64,000 bases of DNA from an uncultured Prevotellaceae bacterium (GCA_937916085.1 CALGGO010000070.1:14480-78479), one strand, 5' to 3'; numbered from the stretch's first letter, positions 1 through 9,747 are shown. A program made the numbers and translations. Notes: a model not told the origin generated them from the sequence alone.

Positions 1-1327
1 CATTGTAGGTATAGACAGTGTTGATATTGTCTTTTGTCTTGAACTTGATGGTGAGCGTGGTGGTGCCCACCTTGTGGGCTACGACACTCACCTGGTCGTT
101 GCTCGAGTTGATGTCAAGAATGCCGCTGGTCGAAGAGGTGACGCTGGTCATCGTGCCTCGGGAGTCGGAGTTGTTGCCATCGTAGGGCCTGAAAATGATG
201 TTGGTGCCCACGTTGATGTTCACATCCTGGGCGCTGAGGCTGCCGGCATTGAGCCGGTAGCTCTGCCGCTCGTCGTAGTTGTAGTATTGCATATAGAGGT
301 CACGGTTCCAGCCGTTTTGCCAGGGCGAGTAGAGCGAAGTCAGGGAGCGGCCTTGACTGAGGTCGTCTTGCATGTAGTTCCACCAGTAGGCATATCCATT
401 ACTCTTGGCATAGTTGAGCGTTAGCCAGCCGTCAGTGCGAGTTCCTTTCTTCCACACACCGTATGCATGCCCACGGTGCTGACTGTCTATGTCAATAACT
501 GGTGCGCGGTGGCTCGTCTCGAATGAGCTGTAAGCATAGAAAGGCTGCCACCTAATCTGTGTGAGAGCATAGAGATGGGTCACACTGCCGTAGAAGTAGT
601 CGCCCTCGTAGGCTGCATTCACATCGATCCTCGAAACCCAGTGGTAAAGGATTATGTCGTTGATCTTGATATAGAACTTGCCATTCTTGGGAATGACGGT
701 GTAGTTGGCAGCACGGTTAACGCATGCCACATCGCCAGTGAGAGGGATGTAGTCGTAGTAGGAGTTGGCGAGGTCGGCATGCTGCACATAGGCAGCACAC
801 AGCGTGCCGCCAATGGTCTTGAAGCCTTGCTTGTTGCTGCCATTCACATCTTGCAGCACCCACTTGCCGCCTGTGCGCACCATGGCATACACGTTTTGGC
901 AAGCCGTTGAGCTTGAATAGTCGGGATCGACAGCAATGAAAATCACGTCGCCCTCAGCCCACAGGTGCTTGTAGTCATCGGAATTATAACTGGTAAGGTT
1001 GCTGGGGATAAAGTCCTGCATAGTGATCACCGAGCCTCCGATGTGTTGTTCTCCACCATTGAGCAGGATGTTGTAAACTGCTGTCACGTCGGCGGCAGTG
1101 ATGTCGTTATCACCAGTTTGGTCACCATTGACAAGGTACGAGCTGTTGTTGTTTAGCAAGTAGTCGTAGAGCGCTGTCACGTCGCTCGAAGTGACCACCT
1201 CGTCGCCGTTCACGTCGCCAACGAGCGTTCCCTCGTCAATCACATAGTCGCTTGTGGTGACAGCCGTAGCTAATGACAAAAACATTGCCATAAAGCAAGC
1301 AAAAATAAGTGTTGTAATCTTTTTCAT
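1..1327 (-). CDS. Secreted dockerin-like / Big2-like protein, 3' end outside window
   Basis: About 442 residues can be read from the ATG at 1327 down to base 1, with no stop, so the C-terminus lies beyond the window. The N-terminus is a signal peptide (MKKITTLIFACFMAMFLSLA). Two dockerin-like EF-hand repeats follow at about residues 37-95, with cores GDVNGDEVVTSSDVTALYDY and TGDNDITAADVTAVYNILLN. The middle is rich in Tyr and Trp and has no motif I recognise. The last visible stretch (SSTSGILDINSSNDQVSVVA, then GTTTLTI) looks like a bacterial Ig-like group 2 domain. It is probably exported to the cell surface. No enzymatic module is visible, so the function is unknown. Confidence 0.8.
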   Translation of the reverse strand, partial: MKKITTLIFACFMAMFLSLATAVTTSDYVIDEGTLVGDVNGDEVVTSSDVTALYDYLLNNNSSYLVNGDQTGDNDITAADVTAVYNILLNGGEQHIGGSVITMQDFIPSNLTSYNSDDYKHLWAEGDVIFIAVDPDYSSSTACQNVYAMVRTGGKWVLQDVNGSNKQGFKTIGGTLCAAYVQHADLANSYYDYIPLTGDVACVNRAANYTVIPKNGKFYIKINDIILYHWVSRIDVNAAYEGDYFYGSVTHLYALTQIRWQPFYAYSSFETSHRAPVIDIDSQHRGHAYGVWKKGTRTDGWLTLNYAKSNGYAYWWNYMQDDLSQGRSLTSLYSPWQNGWNRDLYMQYYNYDERQSYRLNAGSLSAQDVNINVGTNIIFRPYDGNNSDSRGTMTSVTSSTSGILDINSSNDQVSVVAHKVGTTTLTIKFKTKDNINTVYTYN

Positions 1328-1492
1328 ATTCTGTAATGGTGTTATGTTGTTTTTGATGATAATTGCAAAGTTAGAAGGAATAATTAAAAAATCCAAAAAA
1401 ACAAATTCGTTTTTTCGATGTGCTAGGCAAAACTTTGCTCATTATAATAATTTTAGCGAAATTTGCAACAAATTAAAGATTATAGACTAATA

Positions 1493-3739
1493 ATGGAAGA
1501 ACTACAAATAAATTCGCTGATTACCGACCTGGCGTTGATACTGACGCTTGGCGCCGCCGCGACCATTATCTTCAAACTCCTAAAGCAGCCGGTGGTGCTG
1601 GGATATATCGTTGCCGGCTTCATCGCAAGTCCTCATTTCGCCTATTCCCCGACGGTGGGCAATGAGGCGAATATCGAGTTCTGGGCACAGCTTGGCATTG
1701 TGGTGCTGCTGTTCTCGCTGGGGTTGGAGTTCAGTTTCAAGAAGCTTATCAATGCTGGCGCCTCGGCTATTGTCACCGCGCTGATAATAGTGTGTGGCAT
1801 GATAGCGACGGGCTTCGTCATAGGCAAGTGCATGGGGCTTACCTCGGTCAACAGCATCTTCCTCGGTGCCATGCTGTCGATGTCGTCAACGACTATCATC
1901 CTCAAGGCCCTCACCGACCTTAATTTGCGCCACCGCAAGTTTGTGCCAGGCATCTTTGCCGTGCTCATCGTCGAGGATCTCTTCGCCGTTGTGATGATGG
2001 TGATACTCTCGTCAATAGCCATCAACAAGACCGTTGAGGGCGGCGAGATGGTGATGAGCATCCTCAAGCTATCGTTCTTCCTTATCATCTGGTTTGTAGT
2101 GGGAGTTTTTGTCATTCCTTCAATTTTTCGCAAGTTCCGCCGTGTGCTTAGCGACGAGATGATGCTTATCATCGCCATGGGATTGTGCTTCCTGATGGCG
2201 ATTTTCTCGGTGGCAAGCGGCTTCTCGCTGGCGCTGGGAGCCTTTGTGATGGGGTCTATCCTTGCCGGCACCAGCGAGGCAGAACGCATAGAGCGCATTA
2301 TCAACCCCGTGAAAGACCTCTTTGGCGCCGTGTTCTTCATCTCGGTGGGCATGATGGTAGATCCGCAGGTGATAGTGCAGTATGCCGGCATCATCGCCTT
2401 GCTCTCGCTGGTGGTGATAGTGGGAATGATAGTGTTTGGCACCACAGGAATGCTTGCCACCGGTCAGTCGCTCAAGACGGCGATGGAGAGCGGTTTCTGC
2501 CTCACCCAGATTGGCGAGTTCTCGTTTATCATCGCCACGCTGGGCACCACGCTTGGTGTGCTTAACGAGAGCATTTATCCAATTATAGTCACCGTGTCGG
2601 TAATCACCACCTTTACCACGCCATTCTTCATCAAGGCGGCAATTCCAAGCTACAATTTTGTGGAGAGGCATCTGCCCAAGAAGTGGAGCGTGCTGCTTGA
2701 AGGCTACAGCAAAACCGTGAACAATGATGTGAAACAGAAGTCCCGCAATGTGTGGTCGAGTATCATAAAGCGAAATCTGCTGCGGGTGGTCTTGTATTCG
2801 GTAGTGATAATAGCCTTGATATTTGTGCTAAGAACCTATCTTATACCCATTGTAAAAAATCTGTTCAGTGGTTTCATGAGTGAGGAATGGGCGTTGATGT
2901 TCAGTGTGACGAGCGCTTTGTTCCTGCTATCGCCATTCTTCTATGCCATAGTCACCCCCAGGCTCTCACGCAAGGAGAAAACGGAGCTTAGCAGCACCAA
3001 TATGCCAATGCTGGTGGGGCTGCCGAGGTTTGTGATGTTGATTGCGGGCGGTTTGCTGTCGATGACATTCGTCGCCTCCCTGCTTTATGGCTTCTACACC
3101 AGCACCGTGTCGGCAGTAGTGGCGATTGTCTATCTGTTGGCATTGATCCTTGTTTTCGCACCATTCATGCACAAGCATTTGGATCTTATCGAGAAGCACT
3201 TCATGAGCAACGTCAACGAGCGTGAGAACCGTCGCACCGGCAAGGAGAACAACCTTGTGAGCGATATGCACCTCGCCTACATGACGGTGGGATATAACTG
3301 CCCGTTTGTGGGCGAGAGACTCCGAAACGCCGACTTGCGGCGCAAATATGGTGTGAATATCGTGGCAATTATCCGCAACTCGGTGCGATACCCCATCCCC
3401 ACTGGTGATATGCGCATCTTCCCTGGCGACCAGATAGGAGTGATAGGCACCGACGACCAGATTCAGACCCTCTTGCCCTTGCTTGATCCAAAGGCGCAAA
3501 ATGCCGAAGCCAATGCGTCGGCCGATGTGGAGTTCACACATTTTGAACTTACTGAGAACTCGACGTTGCTTGGCAAGACGCTAAGCCAAGCGCATCTGCG
3601 TGAAGACTACAAATCGCTGCTGGTTGCCGTGGAACGCGGCGAAGAAAACTTCCTTACTGTGACCCCCGACTTGGAGTTTGCCAAAGGCGATGTGCTCTGG
3701 ATAGTAGGAGACAAGGAAATGATGAAGAAACTGAAATAA
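1493..3739 (+). CDS. CPA2-family cation:proton antiporter with C-terminal TrkA-C domains
   Basis: A 748-residue inner-membrane monovalent cation/proton antiporter of the KefB/CPA2 class. About 12 hydrophobic segments fill residues 5-400, including KQPVVLGYIVAGFIASPHFA and the LLFSLGLEFSF segment typical of Na+/H+ exchanger domains. A second hydrophobic block lies at about 430-560. The soluble C-terminus carries two regulatory TrkA-C-like units (YNCPFVGERLRNADLRRKYG, then NSTLLGKTLSQAHLREDYKS). The reading frame is open from 1463, but ATG 1493 starts directly at the MEELQINSLITDLALIL membrane entry and is preferred. It may regulate K+ or pH; the transported ion cannot be read from sequence. 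Confidence 0.88.
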   Translation: MEELQINSLITDLALILTLGAAATIIFKLLKQPVVLGYIVAGFIASPHFAYSPTVGNEANIEFWAQLGIVVLLFSLGLEFSFKKLINAGASAIVTALIIVCGMIATGFVIGKCMGLTSVNSIFLGAMLSMSSTTIILKALTDLNLRHRKFVPGIFAVLIVEDLFAVVMMVILSSIAINKTVEGGEMVMSILKLSFFLIIWFVVGVFVIPSIFRKFRRVLSDEMMLIIAMGLCFLMAIFSVASGFSLALGAFVMGSILAGTSEAERIERIINPVKDLFGAVFFISVGMMVDPQVIVQYAGIIALLSLVVIVGMIVFGTTGMLATGQSLKTAMESGFCLTQIGEFSFIIATLGTTLGVLNESIYPIIVTVSVITTFTTPFFIKAAIPSYNFVERHLPKKWSVLLEGYSKTVNNDVKQKSRNVWSSIIKRNLLRVVLYSVVIIALIFVLRTYLIPIVKNLFSGFMSEEWALMFSVTSALFLLSPFFYAIVTPRLSRKEKTELSSTNMPMLVGLPRFVMLIAGGLLSMTFVASLLYGFYTSTVSAVVAIVYLLALILVFAPFMHKHLDLIEKHFMSNVNERENRRTGKENNLVSDMHLAYMTVGYNCPFVGERLRNADLRRKYGVNIVAIIRNSVRYPIPTGDMRIFPGDQIGVIGTDDQIQTLLPLLDPKAQNAEANASADVEFTHFELTENSTLLGKTLSQAHLREDYKSLLVAVERGEENFLTVTPDLEFAKGDVLWIVGDKEMMKKLK

Positions 3740-3741
3740 AG

Positions 3742-3846
3742 CTTACAGTTTACAGTTAAGAGTTTACAGTTTTTTCTGGAAGTTCTAGAAGATCTAGAAG
3801 TTCTAGATTTTCTAGATTAACTAGATATTCTAGATTCTCTAGAGAA
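3742..3846. repeat. Intergenic array of TCTAGA and TTACAGTT words
   Basis: Directly after the antiporter stop, short words repeat: gtttacagtt twice, then about nine copies of a TTCTAGA-like hexamer with 3-6 bp spacers to about 3845. The hexamer is a palindrome, so both strands look alike. The same array type occurs at about 4846-4897, 11013-11065, 33589-33671 and 36313-36360. No coding potential. Confidence 0.75.
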
Positions 3847-3852
3847 GATTAA

Positions 3853-4560
3853 CTATTTAGGCATATAGTCCTTGTATTTCTCTTCTTCGTCCATCTCACT
3901 TGGCATGAAGCGTGAGTCGTCGTCGGTTGTTTCGGGGCTTGATGAGGATTGCACTTGAGTGGGCGTTTCGACTTCTGGAGTAGCCTGTGCGGTCTGCTCA
4001 ATGTTATCTTTAGGCTTCTTGGCGCCTATCTTGTGGAACTCGTCATGAATGGTGTGACTCACCTTGCCTATTTGCTTCTTACTCGACTCGAAGCTCTTGT
4101 CGATGCGCTCTTCTATGCGCTTGTTGAACTCGAAAGGCATGAGCGAGATCAGTGCCGAGATAAAGGCGAGAATCGTCAGTATGGCACTCATGTAAAACCC
4201 CGACCGCAAGCCGTCGATAGCCATTCCCTCGCTCATCTCGGTGTCGGCAACGACTTCGGGATTGTGAGCTAGGGGGAGTCCCTGGAATTTTGTCAGCATA
4301 TTCACAAAGAAGAAAATCGCCATCAAGATGAGCAGGGCGTCGATGATGCCCCACCAGCGGCTGCGCAGGCAGTTAAAGCCAATAGCCAGGAATATAGAAA
4401 TAAAAGGCGTGAGAGCAAACATGGTGTAGCCTTTGATGGTGAGCAGACTCGCCGAGAAATCCAAGCCAGTGATGCTGCCCATGTGAGAAATCTCCATGAT
4501 AGGAAGAAACACATAGCACACCAGCGCAAGCACAAGGAGTATGTTGGTAATAGGTTTCAT
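3853..4560 (-). CDS. Membrane protein with charged C-terminal tail, unknown function
   Basis: A 235-residue protein from ATG 4560 (MKPITNILLVLALVCYVFLP). Four hydrophobic segments are visible at about residues 4-20, 45-68, 72-92 and 123-145, followed by a soluble tail rich in Lys, Glu, Ser and Thr that ends EEKYKDYMPK. A start 12 codons upstream is possible but lacks the hydrophobic lead. I do not recognise a family; the layout suggests an inner-membrane protein with a cytoplasmic tail. It converges on the antiporter gene across a repeat array. Confidence 0.7.
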   Translation of the reverse strand: MKPITNILLVLALVCYVFLPIMEISHMGSITGLDFSASLLTIKGYTMFALTPFISIFLAIGFNCLRSRWWGIIDALLILMAIFFFVNMLTKFQGLPLAHNPEVVADTEMSEGMAIDGLRSGFYMSAILTILAFISALISLMPFEFNKRIEERIDKSFESSKKQIGKVSHTIHDEFHKIGAKKPKDNIEQTAQATPEVETPTQVQSSSSPETTDDDSRFMPSEMDEEEKYKDYMPK

Positions 4561-4596
4561 TGCAATTACATTATTAATATTATTCAAGTTTCGCAA

Positions 4597-4900
4597 GTTG
4601 TTAACTTGCTCAAAGTTTAATGTTTAGTGTTTAGAGTTTAGAGGACAATAAGTGTGAAATATAGAAAAATTTGAAAAAAATTGCTCTAAACACTAAACTC
4701 TAACCTCTAACCTTCAAGTTTATAAAGTTTTAGAACTTTAGAAACTTGAGTTATTTATATTATAACTGAAAAAGAAGTGATTTTAGTGTAAAAGGGATGG
4801 AAAAAGTTGTGAGTTATCAGTTGTGAGTTATCAGTTGTGAGTTTTTTCTAGAATTTCTAGAAGCTCTAGATTTTCTAGAATTTCTAGATTTTCTAGGCAT
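4597..4900. repeat. Repeat-filled intergenic region
   Basis: This 300-bp stretch has no gene. GTTTAGTGTTTAGAG (4622-4636) is repeated exactly inverted at 4684-4698. An imperfect hairpin CAAGTTT...AAACTTG spans 4715-4748. From about 4808 the word gttgtgagttatca is repeated three times and runs into a TCTAGA array (about 4846-4897). Confidence 0.7.
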
Positions 4901-4933
4901 CACACAAGAAAATTCTTAAATTATGTTAAGAAA

Positions 4934-4966
4934 TTTGGAGGTTGGGAGGTTTGTGTTATACCTTTG
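4934..4966 (+). promoter_or_regulatory. Bacteroidetes-type promoter of the ABC transporter operon
   Basis: TTTG at 4934-4937 and TAccTTTG at 4959-4966 are separated by 21 bp, close to the Bacteroidetes sigma consensus (TTTG, about 19-21 bp, TAnnTTTG). The expected transcript start falls near 4973-4976, inside the palindrome at 4968-4991. Confidence 0.75.
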
Positions 4967-4967
4967 C

Positions 4968-4991
4968 AGTGTACTAGTTAAGTAGTACACT
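4968..4991. promoter_or_regulatory. Palindromic operator, probably for the GntR/YtrA-type regulator
   Basis: AGTGTACTA (4968-4976), six bases, then the exact inverted copy TAGTACACT (4983-4991). YtrA-type GntR regulators are known to bind TA-rich GTnTA-type palindromes in front of their own ABC operons. This one overlaps the predicted transcript start of the operon whose third gene is such a regulator. Autorepression is the simplest reading (inference). Confidence 0.75.
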
Positions 4992-5030
4992 AGTTCGGTA
5001 ATAAATCAATCATCAAATAATACTACTATT

Positions 5031-5873
5031 ATGTTTTCACTCAACAATTTAAGTTTTAGTTACAAGAAGCGCGGTGGAGAATTGTTCCACGACCTGTCGC
5101 TTGAATTGACCGCTGGCAACGTCTATGGCCTGTTAGGGAAAAATGGTGCCGGCAAATCTACCCTCATTAATTTAATGTGTGGCTTGCTCACTCCCAAGAG
5201 CGGCGAGGTGACACTCGACAGCGTGAACGTGCGTGAGCGCCTCCCAAAGACAATAAGCGACATCTACCTGATTCCTGAGGAGTTTGACCTGCCGCACCTC
5301 ACCCTGAAACAGTATGTGAGCATCAACTCTCCGTTCTATCCCAATTTCTCGATTGCCGACCTGCAGCGCTATCTAGACATCTTTGAGATGGGCGGTAACA
5401 TGGATGTGAAGCTTCACTCGCTCTCGATGGGCCAGAAGAAGAAAGTGTTCCTGGCTTTCGCCTTCGCCACCAACACCCGTGTGCTCATTATGGACGAGCC
5501 TACCAACGGCCTCGACATCCCCAGCAAGAGCCAGTTCCGAAAACTCGTCGCTACTGGTATGACCGACGACAAGATGATGCTTATCTCCACCCATCAGGTG
5601 CGTGACATCAGCGAAATCCTCGACCACGTGACCATCCTCGACCAGAGCAAGGTGCTGCTCAACGCTCCCATTGCCGACGTGATGAGCCGCCTGGCATTCC
5701 GACCCATGCAAGAAGGCGACCAGCCGCTCTTTGTGCAGCCTAGTGTAATGGGTTCGCTTGTGGTAGTGCCCGCCCGGCCCGATGAAGAGACTGCCGTTGA
5801 CTTAGAGATGCTCTTCAACGCCACCCTTCAGAACCCCGATGCTATCAATCAATTGTTTAACGCCTCAAAATGA
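5031..5873 (+). CDS. ABC transporter ATP-binding protein
   Basis: A 280-residue ABC ATPase of the YtrB/CcmA class. It has Walker A GKNGAGKST (residues 36-44, Lys42), signature LSMGQ (131-135), Walker B VLIMDEPTNGLD (151-162) and the H-loop His188. The C-terminal 80 residues are outside the core fold. It overlaps the permease gene by 4 bp (ATGA), so the two are translationally coupled, and a GntR regulator follows. This three-gene layout is known for small ABC exporters that respond to envelope stress or antibiotics; the substrate cannot be told. Confidence 0.9.
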   Translation: MFSLNNLSFSYKKRGGELFHDLSLELTAGNVYGLLGKNGAGKSTLINLMCGLLTPKSGEVTLDSVNVRERLPKTISDIYLIPEEFDLPHLTLKQYVSINSPFYPNFSIADLQRYLDIFEMGGNMDVKLHSLSMGQKKKVFLAFAFATNTRVLIMDEPTNGLDIPSKSQFRKLVATGMTDDKMMLISTHQVRDISEILDHVTILDQSKVLLNAPIADVMSRLAFRPMQEGDQPLFVQPSVMGSLVVVPARPDEETAVDLEMLFNATLQNPDAINQLFNASK

Positions 5874-6733
5874 ATAAAACTATGAATACCGTCAGTCAAA
5901 CATTCAACTGGAGCCGATTCGTTGCAGCTCTTCGTAAGGAAGTGACAGAAAAAGAACGCACCATTCTGTTTGCCACATTAGGCATCTATATCTTCTTGAG
6001 TATGATAATGATTTTAGGCAACCTTGTGACTCCATCATCTTATATGGAAATGCAGCTTCAAAATTATTTCCCACAGAAGGTCGTTCTCACCATCATGTCA
6101 TTTGTGTGCATCGTCATATCATCGATGGCATTCTGGAATTTAAAGACTAAGACAAAGCGCATAAGTTTTTTCACATCGCCATCTTCCACCCTTGAGAAGT
6201 TTCTTGTGAAGATTCTAATCTATGTGGTAGGGACATTTGTAGTGTTTTTTGTCTGCACTCAACTTGCCGACTTGACGCGCTTCGCCATTCTGAAGCTCTT
6301 TGAGAACGAGAATTTAGCCGTCCCCAGTCCCATAAACTTCGCCACAATGTTCAGTAACAATGCTTCATCATCCTTTTTTAGCGGAAAATCACTTTCTCAT
6401 CTCATGGGGTTGGCAATGTTTTTAAGCCTCTTAGGTAATGTCGCTATCTTCTTTATGGGTAGCGTGTTGTGGCCTCGTCTGTCGTTGCTCAAGACACTTG
6501 CTGCTTCCTATGCGATAGAGTTGATGTTGTTTATAATAACATTATTCATAGTGATAATGAATTTCTCTTTCGACATGAAACGTGTGGGCGAATGGTTTGT
6601 TGAATCATTAATGGATGATAAACTCACTATTTTTAGCATTATCACTTCAGGCATTCTGATAATGTTTGGTTTTGGCGCAGCATGGTACCTGTTTAAGCGC
6701 AAGGATGTTGTTTCATTAAAATGGTGGAAATAA
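5870..6733 (+). CDS. ABC transporter permease
   Basis: A 287-residue integral membrane protein with six likely helices, at about residues 32-52, 72-92, 110-135, 185-210, 215-245 and 255-278. Between helices 3 and 4 is a longer loop. Membrane content and position, overlapping the ATPase by 4 bp and followed after 3 bp by the regulator, make it the transport subunit. The sequence itself has no diagnostic motif. Confidence 0.82.
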   Translation: MNKTMNTVSQTFNWSRFVAALRKEVTEKERTILFATLGIYIFLSMIMILGNLVTPSSYMEMQLQNYFPQKVVLTIMSFVCIVISSMAFWNLKTKTKRISFFTSPSSTLEKFLVKILIYVVGTFVVFFVCTQLADLTRFAILKLFENENLAVPSPINFATMFSNNASSSFFSGKSLSHLMGLAMFLSLLGNVAIFFMGSVLWPRLSLLKTLAASYAIELMLFIITLFIVIMNFSFDMKRVGEWFVESLMDDKLTIFSIITSGILIMFGFGAAWYLFKRKDVVSLKWWK

Positions 6734-6736
6734 GCT

Positions 6737-7099
6737 ATGAATTTCAAGGATAATAAAGCGATATATCTGCAAATCGCCGACCGCATTGGCGACCTGATTC
6801 TCTCGGGGGCTTTCCCCCCGGAGAGCAAGGTGCCAAGCGTGAGGGAGTTGGCGGCAGAGATTGAGGTCAACGCCAATACCGTGGCGCGCACCTACGAGTA
6901 CCTGCAACAGAGTGGCGTGATCTACACCAAGCGCGGGCTGGGCTACTTCGTAAGTCCCGACGCTAAAGAAAAAATCATCGCCACGCGCCGTGAGCAGCTC
7001 ATGAAAGGCGAGATGGATTATTTCCTGGGACAGCTTAAGGCTGTGGGCATTACACCCAATGAGCTTCAGGAGATGTATCAAGACTATCTCTCCAAATAA
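6737..7099 (+). CDS. GntR family (YtrA-type) transcriptional regulator
   Basis: 120 residues, the short YtrA size, with a winged helix-turn-helix at about residues 10-75 (KVPSVRELAAEIEVNANTVA and then GVIYTKRGLGYFV) and a short helical dimerisation tail lacking a ligand-binding domain. It starts 3 bp after the permease, so it is the last gene of the operon. It is the likely binder of the palindrome at 4968-4991. Confidence 0.9.
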   Translation: MNFKDNKAIYLQIADRIGDLILSGAFPPESKVPSVRELAAEIEVNANTVARTYEYLQQSGVIYTKRGLGYFVSPDAKEKIIATRREQLMKGEMDYFLGQLKAVGITPNELQEMYQDYLSK

Positions 7100-7188
7100 C
7101 GTTTGTTAAGAAATTTTCAGAAAAATCAGTGAAGCAAATTGCAATGCTATTGCGTCTAAAGGATAAATAACTTAGAAAAAAAGAGAAA

Positions 7189-9645
7189 ATGAAAAAACTT
7201 GTAATTTTATTGATGTCTATTCTTTTCGCCCTTGCTGCTGTGGCGCAGCCCATGAGCGTGCAGTGTCAAGTTAATGACAGCGAGGGCGAGGGAATACCGT
7301 TTGCCACAATCTACATTTATAACAGCAACGATACCGCCACGGTGGTGTCGAGCGACGTGAGTGACGCCTTTGGCGTGGTGAATCACAAAATCTCCAAGCC
7401 AGGCTCTTATCTCATTAAGATTTGCTTCGTGGGCATGGCCGATGCGACTCGCACCTTTGAGGTGAGCTCTAAGGCACCAGTCGCCGATTTGGGAACTGTG
7501 GTCCTCTCCACTTCATCAACCATGCTCAAAGAGGTGGTGGTGAGCACGCAGCGCCAGCTCGTGAAGACTGAGATCGACCGCCTCGCCTACGACGTGCAGG
7601 CCGATGCCGACAGCAAGACCAACACCGTGCTCGATATGCTCAAGAAGGTGCCTATGGTCACCGTCGATGGTCAGGACGAGATAAAGGTGAAAGGCTCGTC
7701 GTCGTTCAAGGTTTACCGTAACGGTCACCCCGACCCCAGCCTCAGCGGTCAGAACATGAAAGAGATTCTCAAAGCCATCCCTGCCAGCATGATTAAGAAG
7801 ATAGAGGTGATTACCGACCCAGGAGCGAAATATGACGCCGAGGGCACCAGTGCCATCCTCAACATCGTGATGCTGGACAACAGCCAGATGAACGGCGTGA
7901 CAGGCACGCTGGGAGTGGGCGTGGACAACACTGGAAGTATGAACGGAAATGCCAATATCACCTCTCAGGTGGGCAAGGTGGTGACATCGCTCAACTACGG
8001 CTACCATGGGCAGAACCGCCACCGCAGCCACAACATCATGGAGAGCGAGCACACCTACGCCGAATCGGGCAACATATTACACACCGACAACGACTCGCGC
8101 GCCAAGGTCAACGTTCACTACGGCGACTTGAGCGCCAGCTGGGAGCCCGACACCTTGAACCTCGTGTCGCTCTCGTTTGGAGGTTTTTATTACGACTACC
8201 GTGGTGACGGCGTGAACCATGCCCGCATGACCGACCGTGACGGCAATATCTTGTATAAATACACCACCATTGGTCATGCTCCCAAGGGCGACTTCTATGA
8301 CTTGCACGGACGCCTCGACTATCAGCACAAGACCCGCCGTCCCAATGAGGCTATCACCTTGAGCTACATGCTCTCGACCAACCACAACGGCAGCAAGACA
8401 ATCTCCTCCTTCAGCGATATGATCAACTGCCCCTTCCCTTACACTGGTCAAACCAACGACACCAAGGAGAATTTTGTGGAACACACCTTCCAGTTTGACT
8501 GGACAAGGCCTTTTGCCAAGTATCATAAGTTTGAGACCGGCTTGAAATATATCAACCGCTTGAACAAGAGCGAGGCGGCTTATGAGTTTGCGGGAATGCC
8601 CGAAATGGACAACATCACCCTGTTCAACCACCGCACTCATGTGGCGGCAGCCTATGTGAGCCACACCTTCAGCAAGGGAAACTGGACTACCCGCGAGGGA
8701 CTGCGCTATGAGTACAGCCGTCTCAACGCCGAGTTCCCCGACGGCAAGCAGGCCAACTACCACCGCAACCTCAGCGACTGGGTGCCCGACCTGAGCATTG
8801 AATATAAGTTTGACTGGGCTCACAGCCTCAAGCTCAACTACAGCACCAGCATCCAGCGCCCGGGTATCAGCTATCTGAATCCTGCCATTGAGGAGAATCC
8901 CACCTCACGCTCCTTTGGTAATCCCAACCTGAGCAGCTCGCGCAACCACAGCATAGCATTGACTTATATGCAGATTGGCGCTAAGCTCACCTTCAGCCTC
9001 AGTCCAAACATCTCGTTTAGCACCAATCAGATTACTGGCGTGCAATACACCGAAGGCGACATCTTCGTCTCGACCTACGCCAACACTCTTAAAACCCGCA
9101 GCATAGGACTCAACGGCTTCTTGCAGTGGACGATAAGTCCCAAAACCAGCTTTGTGTTCAACGGACAAGTGTCGCACAACCGATTCAAGAGCGACGACCT
9201 GAACCTCGAGAACAAGCGGTGGAGCTCGTTCTGCTACGGTCAGCTCAACCAACAGCTGCCCTGGAAACTGCGACTCAGCGTGAGCGCGGGACAGTGGAGC
9301 GGTGGCATCAACGGACTCTATGGCTATAGCACCGGTAATTGGTTCTATAACCTCGCTCTGCAACGCTCGTTCCTCAAGGAGGACCGCTTGACAGTGCGCC
9401 TGAGCGCCGACCGTTTCTTCCACGGCAAGTTCGCCGCGATGAAGAGCTACACCACTCAAGGCGACTACACCGGCTGGGACAAGACCAGCTTCATGATGCG
9501 AGGCTTCAGGATTAGTGTCAGCTACCGCTTCGGCTCGCTCAAGGCGCGCGTGAAGACCACCGACAAGACCATCGAGAACAACGACCTCGTGGGCGGCAGC
9601 CAGCAAGGCGGCACTCAACAAGGCGGCCAGCAAATGGGAAATTAA
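7189..9645 (+). CDS. Outer-membrane beta-barrel family protein (TonB-receptor-like)
   Basis: An 818-residue outer-membrane protein. It has a signal peptide (MKKLVILLMSILFALAAVAQ), a carboxypeptidase-regulatory-like beta domain (about 25-100), a plug-like domain with ITDPGAKYDAEGTSAILNIV (about 205-230), and a long alternating Tyr/Arg-rich barrel. The tail is a Gln/Gly repeat (GGSQQGGTQQGGQQ). This order matches the OMP beta-barrel 3 group of Bacteroidetes; no SusD partner is adjacent. It lies 89 bp after the GntR gene and could be cotranscribed with the ABC operon. The substrate is unknown. Confidence 0.85.
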   Translation: MKKLVILLMSILFALAAVAQPMSVQCQVNDSEGEGIPFATIYIYNSNDTATVVSSDVSDAFGVVNHKISKPGSYLIKICFVGMADATRTFEVSSKAPVADLGTVVLSTSSTMLKEVVVSTQRQLVKTEIDRLAYDVQADADSKTNTVLDMLKKVPMVTVDGQDEIKVKGSSSFKVYRNGHPDPSLSGQNMKEILKAIPASMIKKIEVITDPGAKYDAEGTSAILNIVMLDNSQMNGVTGTLGVGVDNTGSMNGNANITSQVGKVVTSLNYGYHGQNRHRSHNIMESEHTYAESGNILHTDNDSRAKVNVHYGDLSASWEPDTLNLVSLSFGGFYYDYRGDGVNHARMTDRDGNILYKYTTIGHAPKGDFYDLHGRLDYQHKTRRPNEAITLSYMLSTNHNGSKTISSFSDMINCPFPYTGQTNDTKENFVEHTFQFDWTRPFAKYHKFETGLKYINRLNKSEAAYEFAGMPEMDNITLFNHRTHVAAAYVSHTFSKGNWTTREGLRYEYSRLNAEFPDGKQANYHRNLSDWVPDLSIEYKFDWAHSLKLNYSTSIQRPGISYLNPAIEENPTSRSFGNPNLSSSRNHSIALTYMQIGAKLTFSLSPNISFSTNQITGVQYTEGDIFVSTYANTLKTRSIGLNGFLQWTISPKTSFVFNGQVSHNRFKSDDLNLENKRWSSFCYGQLNQQLPWKLRLSVSAGQWSGGINGLYGYSTGNWFYNLALQRSFLKEDRLTVRLSADRFFHGKFAAMKSYTTQGDYTGWDKTSFMMRGFRISVSYRFGSLKARVKTTDKTIENNDLVGGSQQGGTQQGGQQMGN

Positions 9646-9648
9646 TTA

Positions 9649-9706
9649 ATGCATAATGCACAATGCATAATGCACAATTCGCAACGCATAATTCACAACG
9701 CATCAA
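9649..9706. repeat. CATAATGCACAA repeat array
   Basis: About five degenerate copies of the 10-11 bp word cataatgcac / cataattcac follow the outer-membrane gene. A longer array of the same word lies at 10930-11005, just after the next gene. Confidence 0.7.
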
Positions 9707-9747
9707 TTAGAAAAAAGACTCATTCATACGGTAATAATTGTTTTTTT

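Noticed and set aside
1642..2460. 272-codon frame antisense to the antiporter
   Set aside because: Ile/Met/Thr-rich shadow with no start signal or motif.
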